This document shows, one piece after another, positions 5,779 through 12,432 of a DNA stretch of 14,168 nucleotides. Origin of the DNA: Methanoculleus sp. UBA77 (GTDB taxonomy: Archaea; Halobacteriota; Methanomicrobia; Methanomicrobiales; Methanoculleaceae). The stretch covers positions 2,130-16,297 of the forward strand of contig DALN01000014.1 of assembly GCA_002499455.1 (NCBI GenBank), read 5' to 3'. A program made the translations under genes and the position numbers. The first letter of the stretch is position 1, and every line of letters starts with the position of its first letter. The notes under the pieces are model-generated. The model was not told the origin of the DNA and did not search any database. It saw nothing but the letters and a program-made list of their open reading frames with translations.

Positions 5779-7056
5779 ATGCTTGAGTTGAAGTTCGTTC
5801 GTGCGCACCCCGATGTCGTCAGGGCAGACCTCATCAAGAGAGGAGATACCGAGAAACTGGCCTGGGTCGACGAGGTGCTGGAGATGGACCGAAGGGCACG
5901 GGAACTCACCGTGGCGATCGGCGACCTGCGCAACCGGAGGAACGTCATATCCCGCGAGATCAGCCAGGCGAGAAAGGCAGGGAGGGATGCGGCGGACCTC
6001 ATCGCCGAGGCGGCGGATCTCCCCGGACGGATCAAGGAGGCGGAGACGGAGCGCGAGACGCTCACCGGGCAGGTGACGTACCGCCTGATGCGCCTCCCGA
6101 ACATCCTCCACGAGAGCGTCCCGGTGGGAAAAGACGATACCGAGAACGTCGAGATCCGGCGCTGGGGCGAACCGAAGGTCCCCGCGTTCGACCTGAAGAA
6201 CCACGGGGCCCTCGCCGTCGAGCACGACTGGGCGGACTTCGAGCGCGCGGCAAAGATCTCCGGAGCGGGGTTCTACTTCCTGAAGGGGAGGCTTGCCCTG
6301 CTCGATATGGCGCTCCAGCGGTTCGTGATGGACCTCCTTGTCGAGCGCGGATACACCCCGATCATACCCCCCTACATGATGAACCGGGCGGCATACGAGG
6401 GCGTGACGGATCTCGCCGACTTCGAGAACGTCATGTACAAGATCGACGGCGAGGACGAGTACCTGATCGCGACAAGCGAGCACCCGATGGCCGCGATGTA
6501 CAGCGACGAGATCTTCGAGGAGAAATCTCTGCCGCTCCGGTTGGCGGGGTTGAGCCCGTGCTTCCGGCGCGAGATCGGGGCGCACGGCCTCGACACGAAG
6601 GGGCTCTTCCGCGTCCACCAGTTCCACAAGGTGGAGCAGTTCATCTACGCGACGCCGGAGCAGTCCTGGGACCTCCACGAGGAGCTGCTCGCGAACGCCG
6701 AGGCGGTCTTCCAGCAGCTCGGCCTCCCCTACCGGGTCGTCCTGATCTGCACGGGGGATATCGGGACCGTCGCCGCGAAGAAGTACGACCTCGAGGTCTG
6801 GATGCCCCGGGAGGAGTGCTACCGCGAGGCGGTCTCCTGCTCGAACTGCACGGCCTACCAGGCGGTGCGGCTGAACATCAAGGTGCGCGATCCGACCGAG
6901 TTCACCGAGAAGCGCTACCTGCACACCCTGAACAGCACGGCGATCGCGACCTCCCGCGCGATCCGGGCGATCCTCGAGAACTACCAGAACGAGGACGGCT
7001 CGGTCACGATCCCGAAGGTCCTCAGGCCCTACCTCTACGGCAGCGAGACGCTGTAG
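5779..7056 (+). CDS. serS: Seryl-tRNA synthetase (common bacterial-like type)
   Basis: This cytosolic enzyme charges tRNA-Ser, and tRNA-Sec where present. The 425-aa length is standard. Residues about 1-105 form the tRNA-binding coiled-coil arm, opening with LELKFVRAHPDVV and rich in charged heptads. The class II catalytic core has the TSE loop (232-234), motif 2 CFRREIGAHG (261-270) continuing to FRVHQFHKVEQF, the ATP/serine-site segment SCSNCTAYQAVR (353-364) and motif 3 around LNSTAIATSRAIRAILENYQ (384-403). These features belong to the widespread SerRS, not the divergent zinc-dependent methanogenic type. The ATG at 5779 fits the conserved N-terminus exactly. Only a weak purine stretch precedes it. 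It converges on the PAS-domain regulator gene. Confidence 0.96.
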   Translation: MLELKFVRAHPDVVRADLIKRGDTEKLAWVDEVLEMDRRARELTVAIGDLRNRRNVISREISQARKAGRDAADLIAEAADLPGRIKEAETERETLTGQVTYRLMRLPNILHESVPVGKDDTENVEIRRWGEPKVPAFDLKNHGALAVEHDWADFERAAKISGAGFYFLKGRLALLDMALQRFVMDLLVERGYTPIIPPYMMNRAAYEGVTDLADFENVMYKIDGEDEYLIATSEHPMAAMYSDEIFEEKSLPLRLAGLSPCFRREIGAHGLDTKGLFRVHQFHKVEQFIYATPEQSWDLHEELLANAEAVFQQLGLPYRVVLICTGDIGTVAAKKYDLEVWMPREECYREAVSCSNCTAYQAVRLNIKVRDPTEFTEKRYLHTLNSTAIATSRAIRAILENYQNEDGSVTIPKVLRPYLYGSETL

Positions 7057-7061
7057 AGGGG

Positions 7062-7082
7062 GCCGGCAGTTGTTTTTCCGGC
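7062..7082. terminator. Inverted repeat GCCGG/CCGGC with T5 between convergent genes
   Basis: Arms at 7062-7066 and 7078-7082 enclose TGTTTTT. The T5 run at 7073-7077 is the likely stop signal for serS, 15-20 bases past its stop codon. A second T6 run, at 7109-7114, lies inside the last codons of the convergent regulator gene. Confidence 0.45.
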
Positions 7083-7105
7083 AGATACGGGACGCCGGAA
7101 GCCGA

Positions 7106-8644
7106 TCACTTTTTTCGCAGCCCGGCAATCTCACCCACCAGCGTCCCGTAGACCCGGCGCTCCTCGGTGACGTCCTCATAGGTGACGTAGTCTGTCCCGT
7201 CGGAGAGCTCGACCGGCGAGAAGCGGATCACCTTCTCCTTTCCGTCCCTGCACCGGACGGAGAACATCCGCGGCCGGGGCCGGCCCCGGCCGGCCTCTCC
7301 CCGGTCGGCCTTCCAGGCGGCGATCGCTTCACGGCGCTGCGTTTCGTCGGGGAACGCCAGCCGGAACCAGTCTTTCCCGTTCGAGAGGTCCGCAAGGGTG
7401 TACCCAAAGAGTTCGGTGAACGCCCGGTTGATATAGGCGTAGTGCCCGTCGCTCTCGATGACGGCCGATGGAATCGGTGACGAGTCGACCAGGTCCCGGA
7501 AACGGCTCTCGCTCCGGCGGAGCCGCTCCTCGGTCTGCCGCCGGGCAATGGCGATGGAGGCCTGGCGGACGAACGACTCGATCGCTTGCCGGTTCTCCAA
7601 TTCTCTCTCCAGGGGAAGGTAAATGCCGACAGTGCCGTAGATGTGCTCTCCCCAGACGAGGCAGAGTAAATAGATCTTTCCAAGGTTCAAAATCCGGAGG
7701 ACCTCCTCACAGCGATCTTCCGGGATCTGCCCGAAGCAGAGGTCGTAGAAGGACGCCCCAACCTGCCCGACCTCCGGCTTGAAGAAGAACTCCTGGACCC
7801 CCCGATGTAGCAGACTCGCAGGGTCTCCCCCGAGGGGGTGCGAGGCGATGTAATCCAGCGGGAATGCCATTCCGACCGGATCCCGTCCGAGAATCCGAAC
7901 CAGTACGCTGTGAGCAGCCTGATCGCGGATCGCACGCACGAAGAACTTCCGGTTGCTCTCGTCGTAGGATAGAACGTGGATGAGGGTCCCCGGCACCAGC
8001 TCGGAGATGCGATCCGCGACATACTCATAAATATCCGCCTCAGCCGGCATATCGACAAGCTCCATCGCCGTCCGGGCGAGAAACTCCATACTCCTGACGT
8101 AGTGTTTCCGCTCGGTGATCTCCTCGAGAACAAGGGTGCAGCCCTTCTCCCCATCCTCGAACGTCGTCGGGATCGCCTGCATCTGGTAGAAGAACTCCCC
8201 ATCCTCCCGCGCATACCGGATATCGGCGATCACCTGCTCCCGTTCGAGCCCCTCGATCACCGCGAGCGCCTCCGGGGTGGAGACGACGGGGAGAGCGGTC
8301 TCGCGGATCGTTCTCCCGATGAGAGCGTCCTTCGACTGCCGGAGGTGCTTCAGGCACTGGTCGTTGACCTGGACGATCCGCTGCTCGTTATCGAGGATCA
8401 GGATCAGGTTCTTCGTGAAGCAGAGGAAGGCGGAGATCGGGACGCGCTGGGCGAGGGAATAGAGTTTCGCGTTCCCGATATTGCGGACGTCGACTTTGCC
8501 GGCGATCTGGAGGATCTCGAGGTGCTTCGAGACCGAGTTCCGGGTGACGCCGAGTTGTTTTGCCACCTCGGTGATGGTCATGCCCTTCGGCCGGAACCGG
8601 AGAACACGGAGGATGCGGTTTGGGAGATCGTGCTCCTCCTGCAT
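7106..8644 (-). CDS. Winged-helix/PAS/GAF/PAS sensor-regulator without kinase domain
   Basis: This 512-aa protein combines DNA binding and sensing. Residues 1-65 form an ArsR-like winged helix (LGVTRNSVSKHLEIL, then a wing NIGNAKLYSL). A first PAS domain (about 72-178) ends in LVLEEITERKHY. A GAF-like domain spans about 185-370 (SMEFLARTAMELV to SFVRQASIAIARRQ). A second PAS (about 378-497) begins FRDLVDSSPIPSAVIESDG and ends VTYEDVTEER. There is no histidine phosphoacceptor motif, HATPase, GGDEF or receiver domain, so it is probably a one-component transcription regulator. C303, C312 and C328 lie in the GAF region. The ATG at 8644 is preferred: a GATATAC box 25-31 nt upstream suits a leaderless transcript. 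An ATG at 8677 would add 11 residues but overlaps that box. It lies downstream of the ABC-2 exporter operon on the same strand, with its own promoter. Confidence 0.85.
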   Translation of the reverse strand: MQEEHDLPNRILRVLRFRPKGMTITEVAKQLGVTRNSVSKHLEILQIAGKVDVRNIGNAKLYSLAQRVPISAFLCFTKNLILILDNEQRIVQVNDQCLKHLRQSKDALIGRTIRETALPVVSTPEALAVIEGLEREQVIADIRYAREDGEFFYQMQAIPTTFEDGEKGCTLVLEEITERKHYVRSMEFLARTAMELVDMPAEADIYEYVADRISELVPGTLIHVLSYDESNRKFFVRAIRDQAAHSVLVRILGRDPVGMAFPLDYIASHPLGGDPASLLHRGVQEFFFKPEVGQVGASFYDLCFGQIPEDRCEEVLRILNLGKIYLLCLVWGEHIYGTVGIYLPLERELENRQAIESFVRQASIAIARRQTEERLRRSESRFRDLVDSSPIPSAVIESDGHYAYINRAFTELFGYTLADLSNGKDWFRLAFPDETQRREAIAAWKADRGEAGRGRPRPRMFSVRCRDGKEKVIRFSPVELSDGTDYVTYEDVTEERRVYGTLVGEIAGLRKK

Positions 8645-8668
8645 AACAGGTGCAGCAAGGCTACACCG

Positions 8669-8675
8669 GTATATC
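8669..8675 (-). promoter_or_regulatory. TATA box of the wHTH-PAS-GAF-PAS gene
   Basis: The minus strand reads GATATAC here, 25-31 nt before the ATG at 8644. This spacing predicts a transcript starting at or next to the start codon and is the main reason for choosing that start. Confidence 0.5.
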
Positions 8676-8776
8676 ATACTTTTCTGCCGGGGCGAGGGTG
8701 GGGAGGTGCACCCCCGGGTGAATCTGTCCCCTTCTCTGGAGCAGCGCCCGGCTCCGGCAACCGCCGTTCTTCCTCT

Positions 8777-9478
8777 TTACGGGATCGTCCGGACGATCCG
8801 CTCCTTCGTCACCTTCCCGGCGATGAACCGGGCGAGGGCAAGCAGCGCCAGGCCCACGGCCATGAGGACCGCCTCCGCCGTCGCGGAAACTCCCGAGCCG
8901 CCGGATATGACGGCCTGGAGCCCGCCGATCAGGAAGATGAACCCGAATATGAAGGCGAACCCGAGGATCTGGTTCTCCCGCATCCCGAGGGCGAGCTGGG
9001 CCGCGCCGATGAGCCCCGCCGCGGCGGCGATCCAGACCGGGACGACGGCCGCGAGGTGGAGGAGGAGCAGGGGGTCGGCGGCGACGGGAGCCTCCGCAAG
9101 AGCTGAGGCCGCCCCGATACTCACCGCGGCCGCGAGGAGGGTCGTCAGGTACGCCGGGACGACGACACCGAGAGCTTTCCCCTCCCAGAGGCGCTGGAGC
9201 GAGACCGGGGCGCAGAGGAGCGTCTCGATGGTGCCGTCCCGCTTCTCGCGGAGGAAGGCGTCGGAGCAGAAGATGTAGCCCATGAAGACACCGACCGGGA
9301 GGGTGATCGCCGCGATGCCGCCGGAAACGGCCGCAGCGTCTCCCCCGGCCGCCGCGGCGATGCCGACGGCGGTCATGACCGGGAACCAGATAGCAAAGAC
9401 GAACGCGGTGATGAGGACACCCCGGTTCCGGAGGGCGAGCCGTATCTCCCGGCGGGCGATGACGGAGAGCGTGCTCAT
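8777..9478 (-). CDS. ABC-2 type transporter permease
   Basis: This is the membrane subunit of a two-component ABC exporter, 233 aa, with about six hydrophobic segments (roughly residues 21-45, 54-74, 102-128, 137-165, 172-195 and 202-222). The first cytoplasmic loop has REKRDGTIETLLCAPVS (about 77-93), the family pattern seen in ABC-2/NatB-like permeases between the second and third segments. The ATG at 9478 overlaps the ATPase stop codon by four bases, and GGAGGG precedes it. The opening MSTLSVIARREIRLALRNRG is the usual cytoplasmic start. The substrate is unknown: drug, ion or lipid-linked export are all possible. Confidence 0.88.
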   Translation of the reverse strand: MSTLSVIARREIRLALRNRGVLITAFVFAIWFPVMTAVGIAAAAGGDAAAVSGGIAAITLPVGVFMGYIFCSDAFLREKRDGTIETLLCAPVSLQRLWEGKALGVVVPAYLTTLLAAAVSIGAASALAEAPVAADPLLLLHLAAVVPVWIAAAAGLIGAAQLALGMRENQILGFAFIFGFIFLIGGLQAVISGGSGVSATAEAVLMAVGLALLALARFIAGKVTKERIVRTIP

Positions 9479-10407
9479 GCCCCGCCCTCCGCTCTGCCGA
9501 CATGTTCGAGGTAGATCTCCTCAAGCGACCTTGACGACCGGCGGACCTCCTCGATACGGATGTTGGCCCCGACAAGGGCCGCGACGAGGTCAGGCGTCGC
9601 GCCGGGGTCGGCGAGGGTGCAGTGGAGGGCGCCGCCGTCTGCGTCGCACCCGGCGACGAACGGGAGCCTCCCGACGGTCTCGCACGCGCGGGCCCGGTCG
9701 CCGGGGTCGGCGAGGGAGACCGTCACGGCCGGGCGGCCGGAGGCCGAGGTGAGGTTTGCCACGGTATCGAAGGCACGAATCCTGCCGCCGGCGAGGATCG
9801 CGACTGTCGAGCAGATGCGCTGGACCTCGTCGAGGTGGTGGGAGTTTAAGAAGACGGTCATCTCCTCCCGCCGGGAGAGCTCGAGGATGAGGTCGCGGAC
9901 CATCCTCTGCGCGCCGGGGTCGAGGCCGGAAGACGGTTCGTCGAGGAAGACGACCTCCGGTCGGTGGAGGATGGCCCGGGCGATCCCGAGTTTCCGTTTC
10001 ATGCCGGTCGAGAACGTCCCGACGGGATCGTCACGGCGATCGGCGAGGTCGACCAGGGCGAGGAGTTCGTCGATCCTCTCCGCCGGGTCCTCGACGCCGT
10101 AGAGGCCGGCGTAGTAGGCCAGGTTGTCGGCGGCGCTCATCCGGTCGGCGAGACCGTTGTTATCAAAGAGCACCCCGACCCTCGCCCGCGCATCGTCGTC
10201 GGAAGCGAGGTCGCGGCCGAGGACCCGGACCTCCCCCGCGCCGGGGGCGAGCAGGCCGAGCAGGATCCGGATGGTCGTGGTCTTCCCGGCGCCGTTCGGG
10301 CCGAGATAGCCGAAGACCTCACCGTGACCGACGGTGAACGAGACGTCGCGGAGGATCTCCCGGCCGTCGAAGGACCGCGAGAGGCCCCGGACCTCGACGG
10401 CGCTCAT
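9475..10407 (-). CDS. ABC-2 type exporter ATP-binding protein (DrrA/CcmA-like)
   Basis: This cytoplasmic ATPase (310 aa) pairs with the adjacent permease. It has Walker A GPNGAGKTT (36-44), signature FSTGMKRKL (132-140, the STGM form common in DrrA-like proteins), Walker B VVFLDEP (152-158) and switch His in NSHHLDEV (H190/H191). The Q-loop position reads VLFDNNGL, with D82 where many ABC ATPases have Gln; related exporter ATPases also vary here. A C-terminal extension (about 215-310) is of the type met in DrrA/NatA-like exporters. ATG at 10407 is preferred over GTG at 10425 because GGAGGGGG lies a few bases upstream and the protein then starts MSAVEVRGLSRSF. The operon is divergent from the NCS2-like permease. 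Confidence 0.92.
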   Translation of the reverse strand: MSAVEVRGLSRSFDGREILRDVSFTVGHGEVFGYLGPNGAGKTTTIRILLGLLAPGAGEVRVLGRDLASDDDARARVGVLFDNNGLADRMSAADNLAYYAGLYGVEDPAERIDELLALVDLADRRDDPVGTFSTGMKRKLGIARAILHRPEVVFLDEPSSGLDPGAQRMVRDLILELSRREEMTVFLNSHHLDEVQRICSTVAILAGGRIRAFDTVANLTSASGRPAVTVSLADPGDRARACETVGRLPFVAGCDADGGALHCTLADPGATPDLVAALVGANIRIEEVRRSSRSLEEIYLEHVGRAEGGA

Positions 10408-10470
10408 GCCGGCCCCCTCCGGCACCGGGGAACGAGTCGCCCGGGTTCCCGGACCGCGGGCTTTGCAGAG

Positions 10471-10478
10471 TACATAGA
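10471..10478 (-). promoter_or_regulatory. Possible TATA box of the ABC-2 exporter operon
   Basis: On the minus strand the sequence reads TCTATGTA, within an A/T-richer patch (about 10465-10510) in the divergent region. It lies 64-71 nt ahead of the ATPase ATG, giving a leader of about 35-45 nt that carries the Shine-Dalgarno sequence. The rest of the 10408-10642 gap shows no gene. A clear promoter for the permease on the other side is not evident. Confidence 0.35.
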
Positions 10479-10642
10479 GATAGATCTTCTCAGGAAATTG
10501 TAAAAGGAACGGATCCGGTGGGCGAACCGGAGCACCGGCGTCCAGCCATGGATGGGAAACGCTATCTCACCATAGAAAGAGAACTTCCATCATTGCGCCG
10601 GACCCTGTTTCCCGTTCCGGCGCCCGGACCAGGAGCATCTTG

Positions 10643-11920
10643 ATGGAGTTTGACTGCGGCATCGACGACCGGCCCGGCCCGGCACGCCTCCTCATCTTCG
10701 GCCTGCAGTGGCTGGCGGTGAGTCTCCCCCTCATCCTCATCGTCGGCGGCGTGACAGCCGCTCTCCAGGGGGAGGGGGCGGCCGTCTCCTACCTGCAGAG
10801 GCTCTTCCTCCTCGTTGCCCTGGTCCTCATCGCGCAGGTCTACCTCGGCCACCGGCTTCCCCTGGTCCCCGGCCCGGCGACGGTGCTCCTGATCGGCATC
10901 CTCGCGGGCATCGATGCGGGCATCGGCGCGATCAACGCATCGCTCCTCGCCGGGGGGCTCCTCCTTGCCGGAACAGCGGCGACCGGCCTTATCGGGCACC
11001 TCAAACGCCTCTTCACGCCGCGGGTGATCGCGGTCGTCCTCATGCTCATCGCGTTCACCCTCGCCCCCACAATCCTCGCCCTGGCCACGGACGGAGGCGG
11101 TACGGTCCCCCCGGCGCAGGCCTTCCTCTTCTCGATCGTGTTTGCGCTCGCCCTCTTCGTCGCCGGCGGGCGTCTTGCGGGGATATGGAAGTCGACCCTG
11201 GCGTTCTGGGCGATCCTCCTCGGCACCCCGGTCTACGTCGTCCTCTTCGGGGCGGTCCCCCTGCCTCCGGCGGATGCCCCCCTCTTCGCGCTGCCCGGGG
11301 GCCTGATCGCACCGCTCGCCGTGCCCGATGCCGGAGTCCTCGCGGCGTTCCTGATCTGCTACCTCGCGCTCGCCGTAAACGACCTCGGCTCCATCCAGTC
11401 GGTGGGCAGCCTTCTCCGGGCCGACGGGATGGAGGGGCGGGTGAACCGCGGGGTGACCGTCACCGGCCTTGCGAACGTTCTCGCAGGCGTCACCGGGGTG
11501 ATCGGTCCGGTGAACTTCTCCCTCTCCCCCGGGGTCATCGCCGCCACAGGCTGCGCGTCACGGTTCGCCCTCGTCCCGGCCGCGGTCGGGCTCGGCCTCG
11601 TGGCCGCATCGCCCCTTGCCATCGGTTACCTGGAGAGCATCCCGGCGCCGGTCATCGGCGTCGTCCTCACCTACGTCATGGCCTCTCAGATAGCGGCAGG
11701 GCTCATGCTCGCGCAGGAGAACGGGGCGGTCGGGAGATTCGAGGACGGCCTGATCATCGGCGTCCCCCTCCTGCTCGGGACCCTGGTGGGTTTCCTGCCT
11801 TCGGCGGTCGCGGTGGGGTTCCCGGGCATCGTCCGTCCCCTGATCGCGAACGGTTTCGTCGTGGGTATCGTCACGGTCCTGATGCTGGAGCATATCGTCT
11901 ATCGCCGATCACGGAAGTGA
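10643..11920 (+). CDS. Divergent NCS2 (xanthine/uracil permease family) membrane transporter
   Basis: This 425-aa protein is hydrophobic along its whole length, with 12-14 membrane segments. NCS2 features: an early LQWLAVSLPLIL helix (21-32), GHRLPLVPGPAT (69-80) matching the TM3 region, NDLGSIQSVGSL (246-257) matching the TM8 motif, NRGVTVTGLANVLAGVTGVIG (268-288) and PGVIAATGCASR (296-307) matching the TM10 region. In UraA the TM8 and TM10 glutamates bind the base; by eye they are N246 and about L294 here, so a standard uracil or xanthine substrate is doubtful. The ATG at 10643 has AGGAG at 10631-10635, and the preceding TTG is not needed. It is divergent from the ABC-2 exporter and followed by the minus-strand tRNA genes, with no hairpin terminator seen. 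Confidence 0.8.
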   Translation: MEFDCGIDDRPGPARLLIFGLQWLAVSLPLILIVGGVTAALQGEGAAVSYLQRLFLLVALVLIAQVYLGHRLPLVPGPATVLLIGILAGIDAGIGAINASLLAGGLLLAGTAATGLIGHLKRLFTPRVIAVVLMLIAFTLAPTILALATDGGGTVPPAQAFLFSIVFALALFVAGGRLAGIWKSTLAFWAILLGTPVYVVLFGAVPLPPADAPLFALPGGLIAPLAVPDAGVLAAFLICYLALAVNDLGSIQSVGSLLRADGMEGRVNRGVTVTGLANVLAGVTGVIGPVNFSLSPGVIAATGCASRFALVPAAVGLGLVAASPLAIGYLESIPAPVIGVVLTYVMASQIAAGLMLAQENGAVGRFEDGLIIGVPLLLGTLVGFLPSAVAVGFPGIVRPLIANGFVVGIVTVLMLEHIVYRRSRK

Positions 11921-11942
11921 GAAGCAAGGAAGAGACAACAGG

Positions 11943-11960
11943 AAAATAATAGCCTGAAAA
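11943..11960 (-). terminator. T-rich terminator of the first tRNA-Ile gene
   Basis: Read on the minus strand, two T4 runs (complement of 11957-11960 and 11943-11946) follow the tRNA 3' end within 25 nt. Oligo-T tracts act as archaeal terminators. Confidence 0.5.
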
Positions 11961-11966
11961 GAACGA

Positions 11967-12039
11967 TGGGCCCGGTGCGATTCGAACGCACGACCTCCCG
12001 GTTATCAGCCGGGTGCACCACCGGCTATGCTACGGGCCC
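11967..12039 (-). tRNA. tRNA-Ile(GAU), copy 1
   Basis: The 73-nt gene folds as a full cloverleaf. It has a 7-bp acceptor stem GGGCCCG/CGGGCCC, a D stem GCAT/GTGC, an anticodon stem CCCGG/CCGGG enclosing CTGATAA (anticodon GAT, at plus-strand 12004-12006), a variable loop AGGTC and a T arm GTGCG-TTCGAAT-CGCAC. The discriminator base is A, and no CCA is encoded, so the end is added after transcription. GAU reads AUC and AUU codons. Copy 2 is identical over all 73 bases. Confidence 0.97.
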
Positions 12040-12059
12040 GGTGGGATTGCCTTAGCGCC

Positions 12060-12066
12060 TATAAAT
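12060..12066 (-). promoter_or_regulatory. TATA box of tRNA-Ile copy 1
   Basis: The minus strand reads ATTTATA, 21-27 nt before the tRNA 5' end at 12039, the standard distance for an archaeal stable-RNA promoter. Next to it, ATGTTG (12065-12070) and CAACAT (12080-12085) form an inverted repeat overlapping the box edge. Confidence 0.6.
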
Positions 12067-12157
12067 GTTGCATCATCACCAACATAAAGGTTGCGCCAAA
12101 ACCCCGCTCCCGAACCGCCGGATGACGAAATTATTGCGGAGCACGCAGAGGATCGCA

Positions 12158-12215
12158 GACCCGGCATCCTTGCCGGGAGATGTACATCCTGAAGAATGAC
12201 CCGGACTCCTGCCGG
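12158..12215. repeat. Two related hairpin-like units in the tRNA spacer
   Basis: Unit one contains CCCGGCA (12160-12166), loop TCCT and TGCCGGG (12171-12177), a perfect 7-bp stem with a tetraloop. Unit two starts 40 bases later (12198-12215) and repeats GACCCGG, CCT and GCCGG with small changes; its stem is weaker. They lie in the 12040-12252 gap, which has no gene I can support. The only other element there is the copy 1 promoter. They could help terminate or process the copy 2 transcript. Confidence 0.4.
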
Positions 12216-12231
12216 ACGAACGAAGTCGGTG

Positions 12232-12235
12232 AAAA
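12232..12235 (-). terminator. Short T4 stop for tRNA-Ile copy 2
   Basis: On the minus strand a TTTT run lies 18-21 nt past the copy 2 3' end. It is weaker than the signal behind copy 1. The GC hairpin at 12160-12177 lies further along the same direction. Confidence 0.3.
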
Positions 12236-12252
12236 GCGTGATAGAGATGATA

Positions 12253-12325
12253 TGGGCCCGGTGCGATTCGAACGCACGACCTCCCGGTTATCAGCCGGGT
12301 GCACCACCGGCTATGCTACGGGCCC
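12253..12325 (-). tRNA. tRNA-Ile(GAU), copy 2
   Basis: The sequence is base-for-base the same as copy 1, shifted by 286 bp, with the same cloverleaf, GAT anticodon and lack of CCA. About 13-14 bases of 5' flank (GTGGGATT and nearby) are also shared with one indel and few changes. The 3' flanks differ. The upstream TATA-like sequence is weaker than that of copy 1: TTGTATGT at 12351-12358, 26-33 nt ahead. Confidence 0.97.
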
Positions 12326-12370
12326 GGGTGGGATTACCCTCCAACATCTGACATACAAGCACTTATTTTT

Positions 12371-12386
12371 TTGGATTGATATCCAA
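12371..12386. promoter_or_regulatory. Inverted repeat TTGGAT-TGAT-ATCCAA upstream of iorA
   Basis: Perfect six-base arms (12371-12376, 12381-12386) flank a four-base spacer between the promoter side of tRNA-Ile copy 2 and the iorA promoter. The site lies just ahead of the TATA-like TATGTTAAAA, a position suited to an activator or repressor of iorA. No regulator is assigned. Confidence 0.35.
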
Positions 12387-12391
12387 AGCGC

Positions 12392-12401
12392 TATGTTAAA
12401 A
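12392..12401 (+). promoter_or_regulatory. Probable TATA box of iorA
   Basis: TATGTTAAAA lies 32-41 nt before the iorA ATG at 12433. Transcription starting about 25 nt downstream would leave a leader of roughly 10 nt, in keeping with the lack of a strong Shine-Dalgarno sequence. Confidence 0.4.
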
Positions 12402-12432
12402 CCCGACGATAGAAGTACAGTTGAGTTGAACA

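Noticed and set aside
8705..8712. GGTGCACC palindrome between the exporter permease and the PAS gene
   Set aside because: It is short, with no flanking symmetry or T run that would make it a convincing terminator or operator.
7976..9106. Plus-strand open frame across the PAS gene start and the exporter permease
   Set aside because: It is rich in Arg, Pro and Gly with no domain, and runs antisense to two well-supported genes.
11967..12325. tRNA duplication as attL/attR of an integrated element
   Set aside because: The repeat is the whole tRNA plus 5' flank, not a 3' fragment, and the 213-bp spacer has no integrase or other gene.
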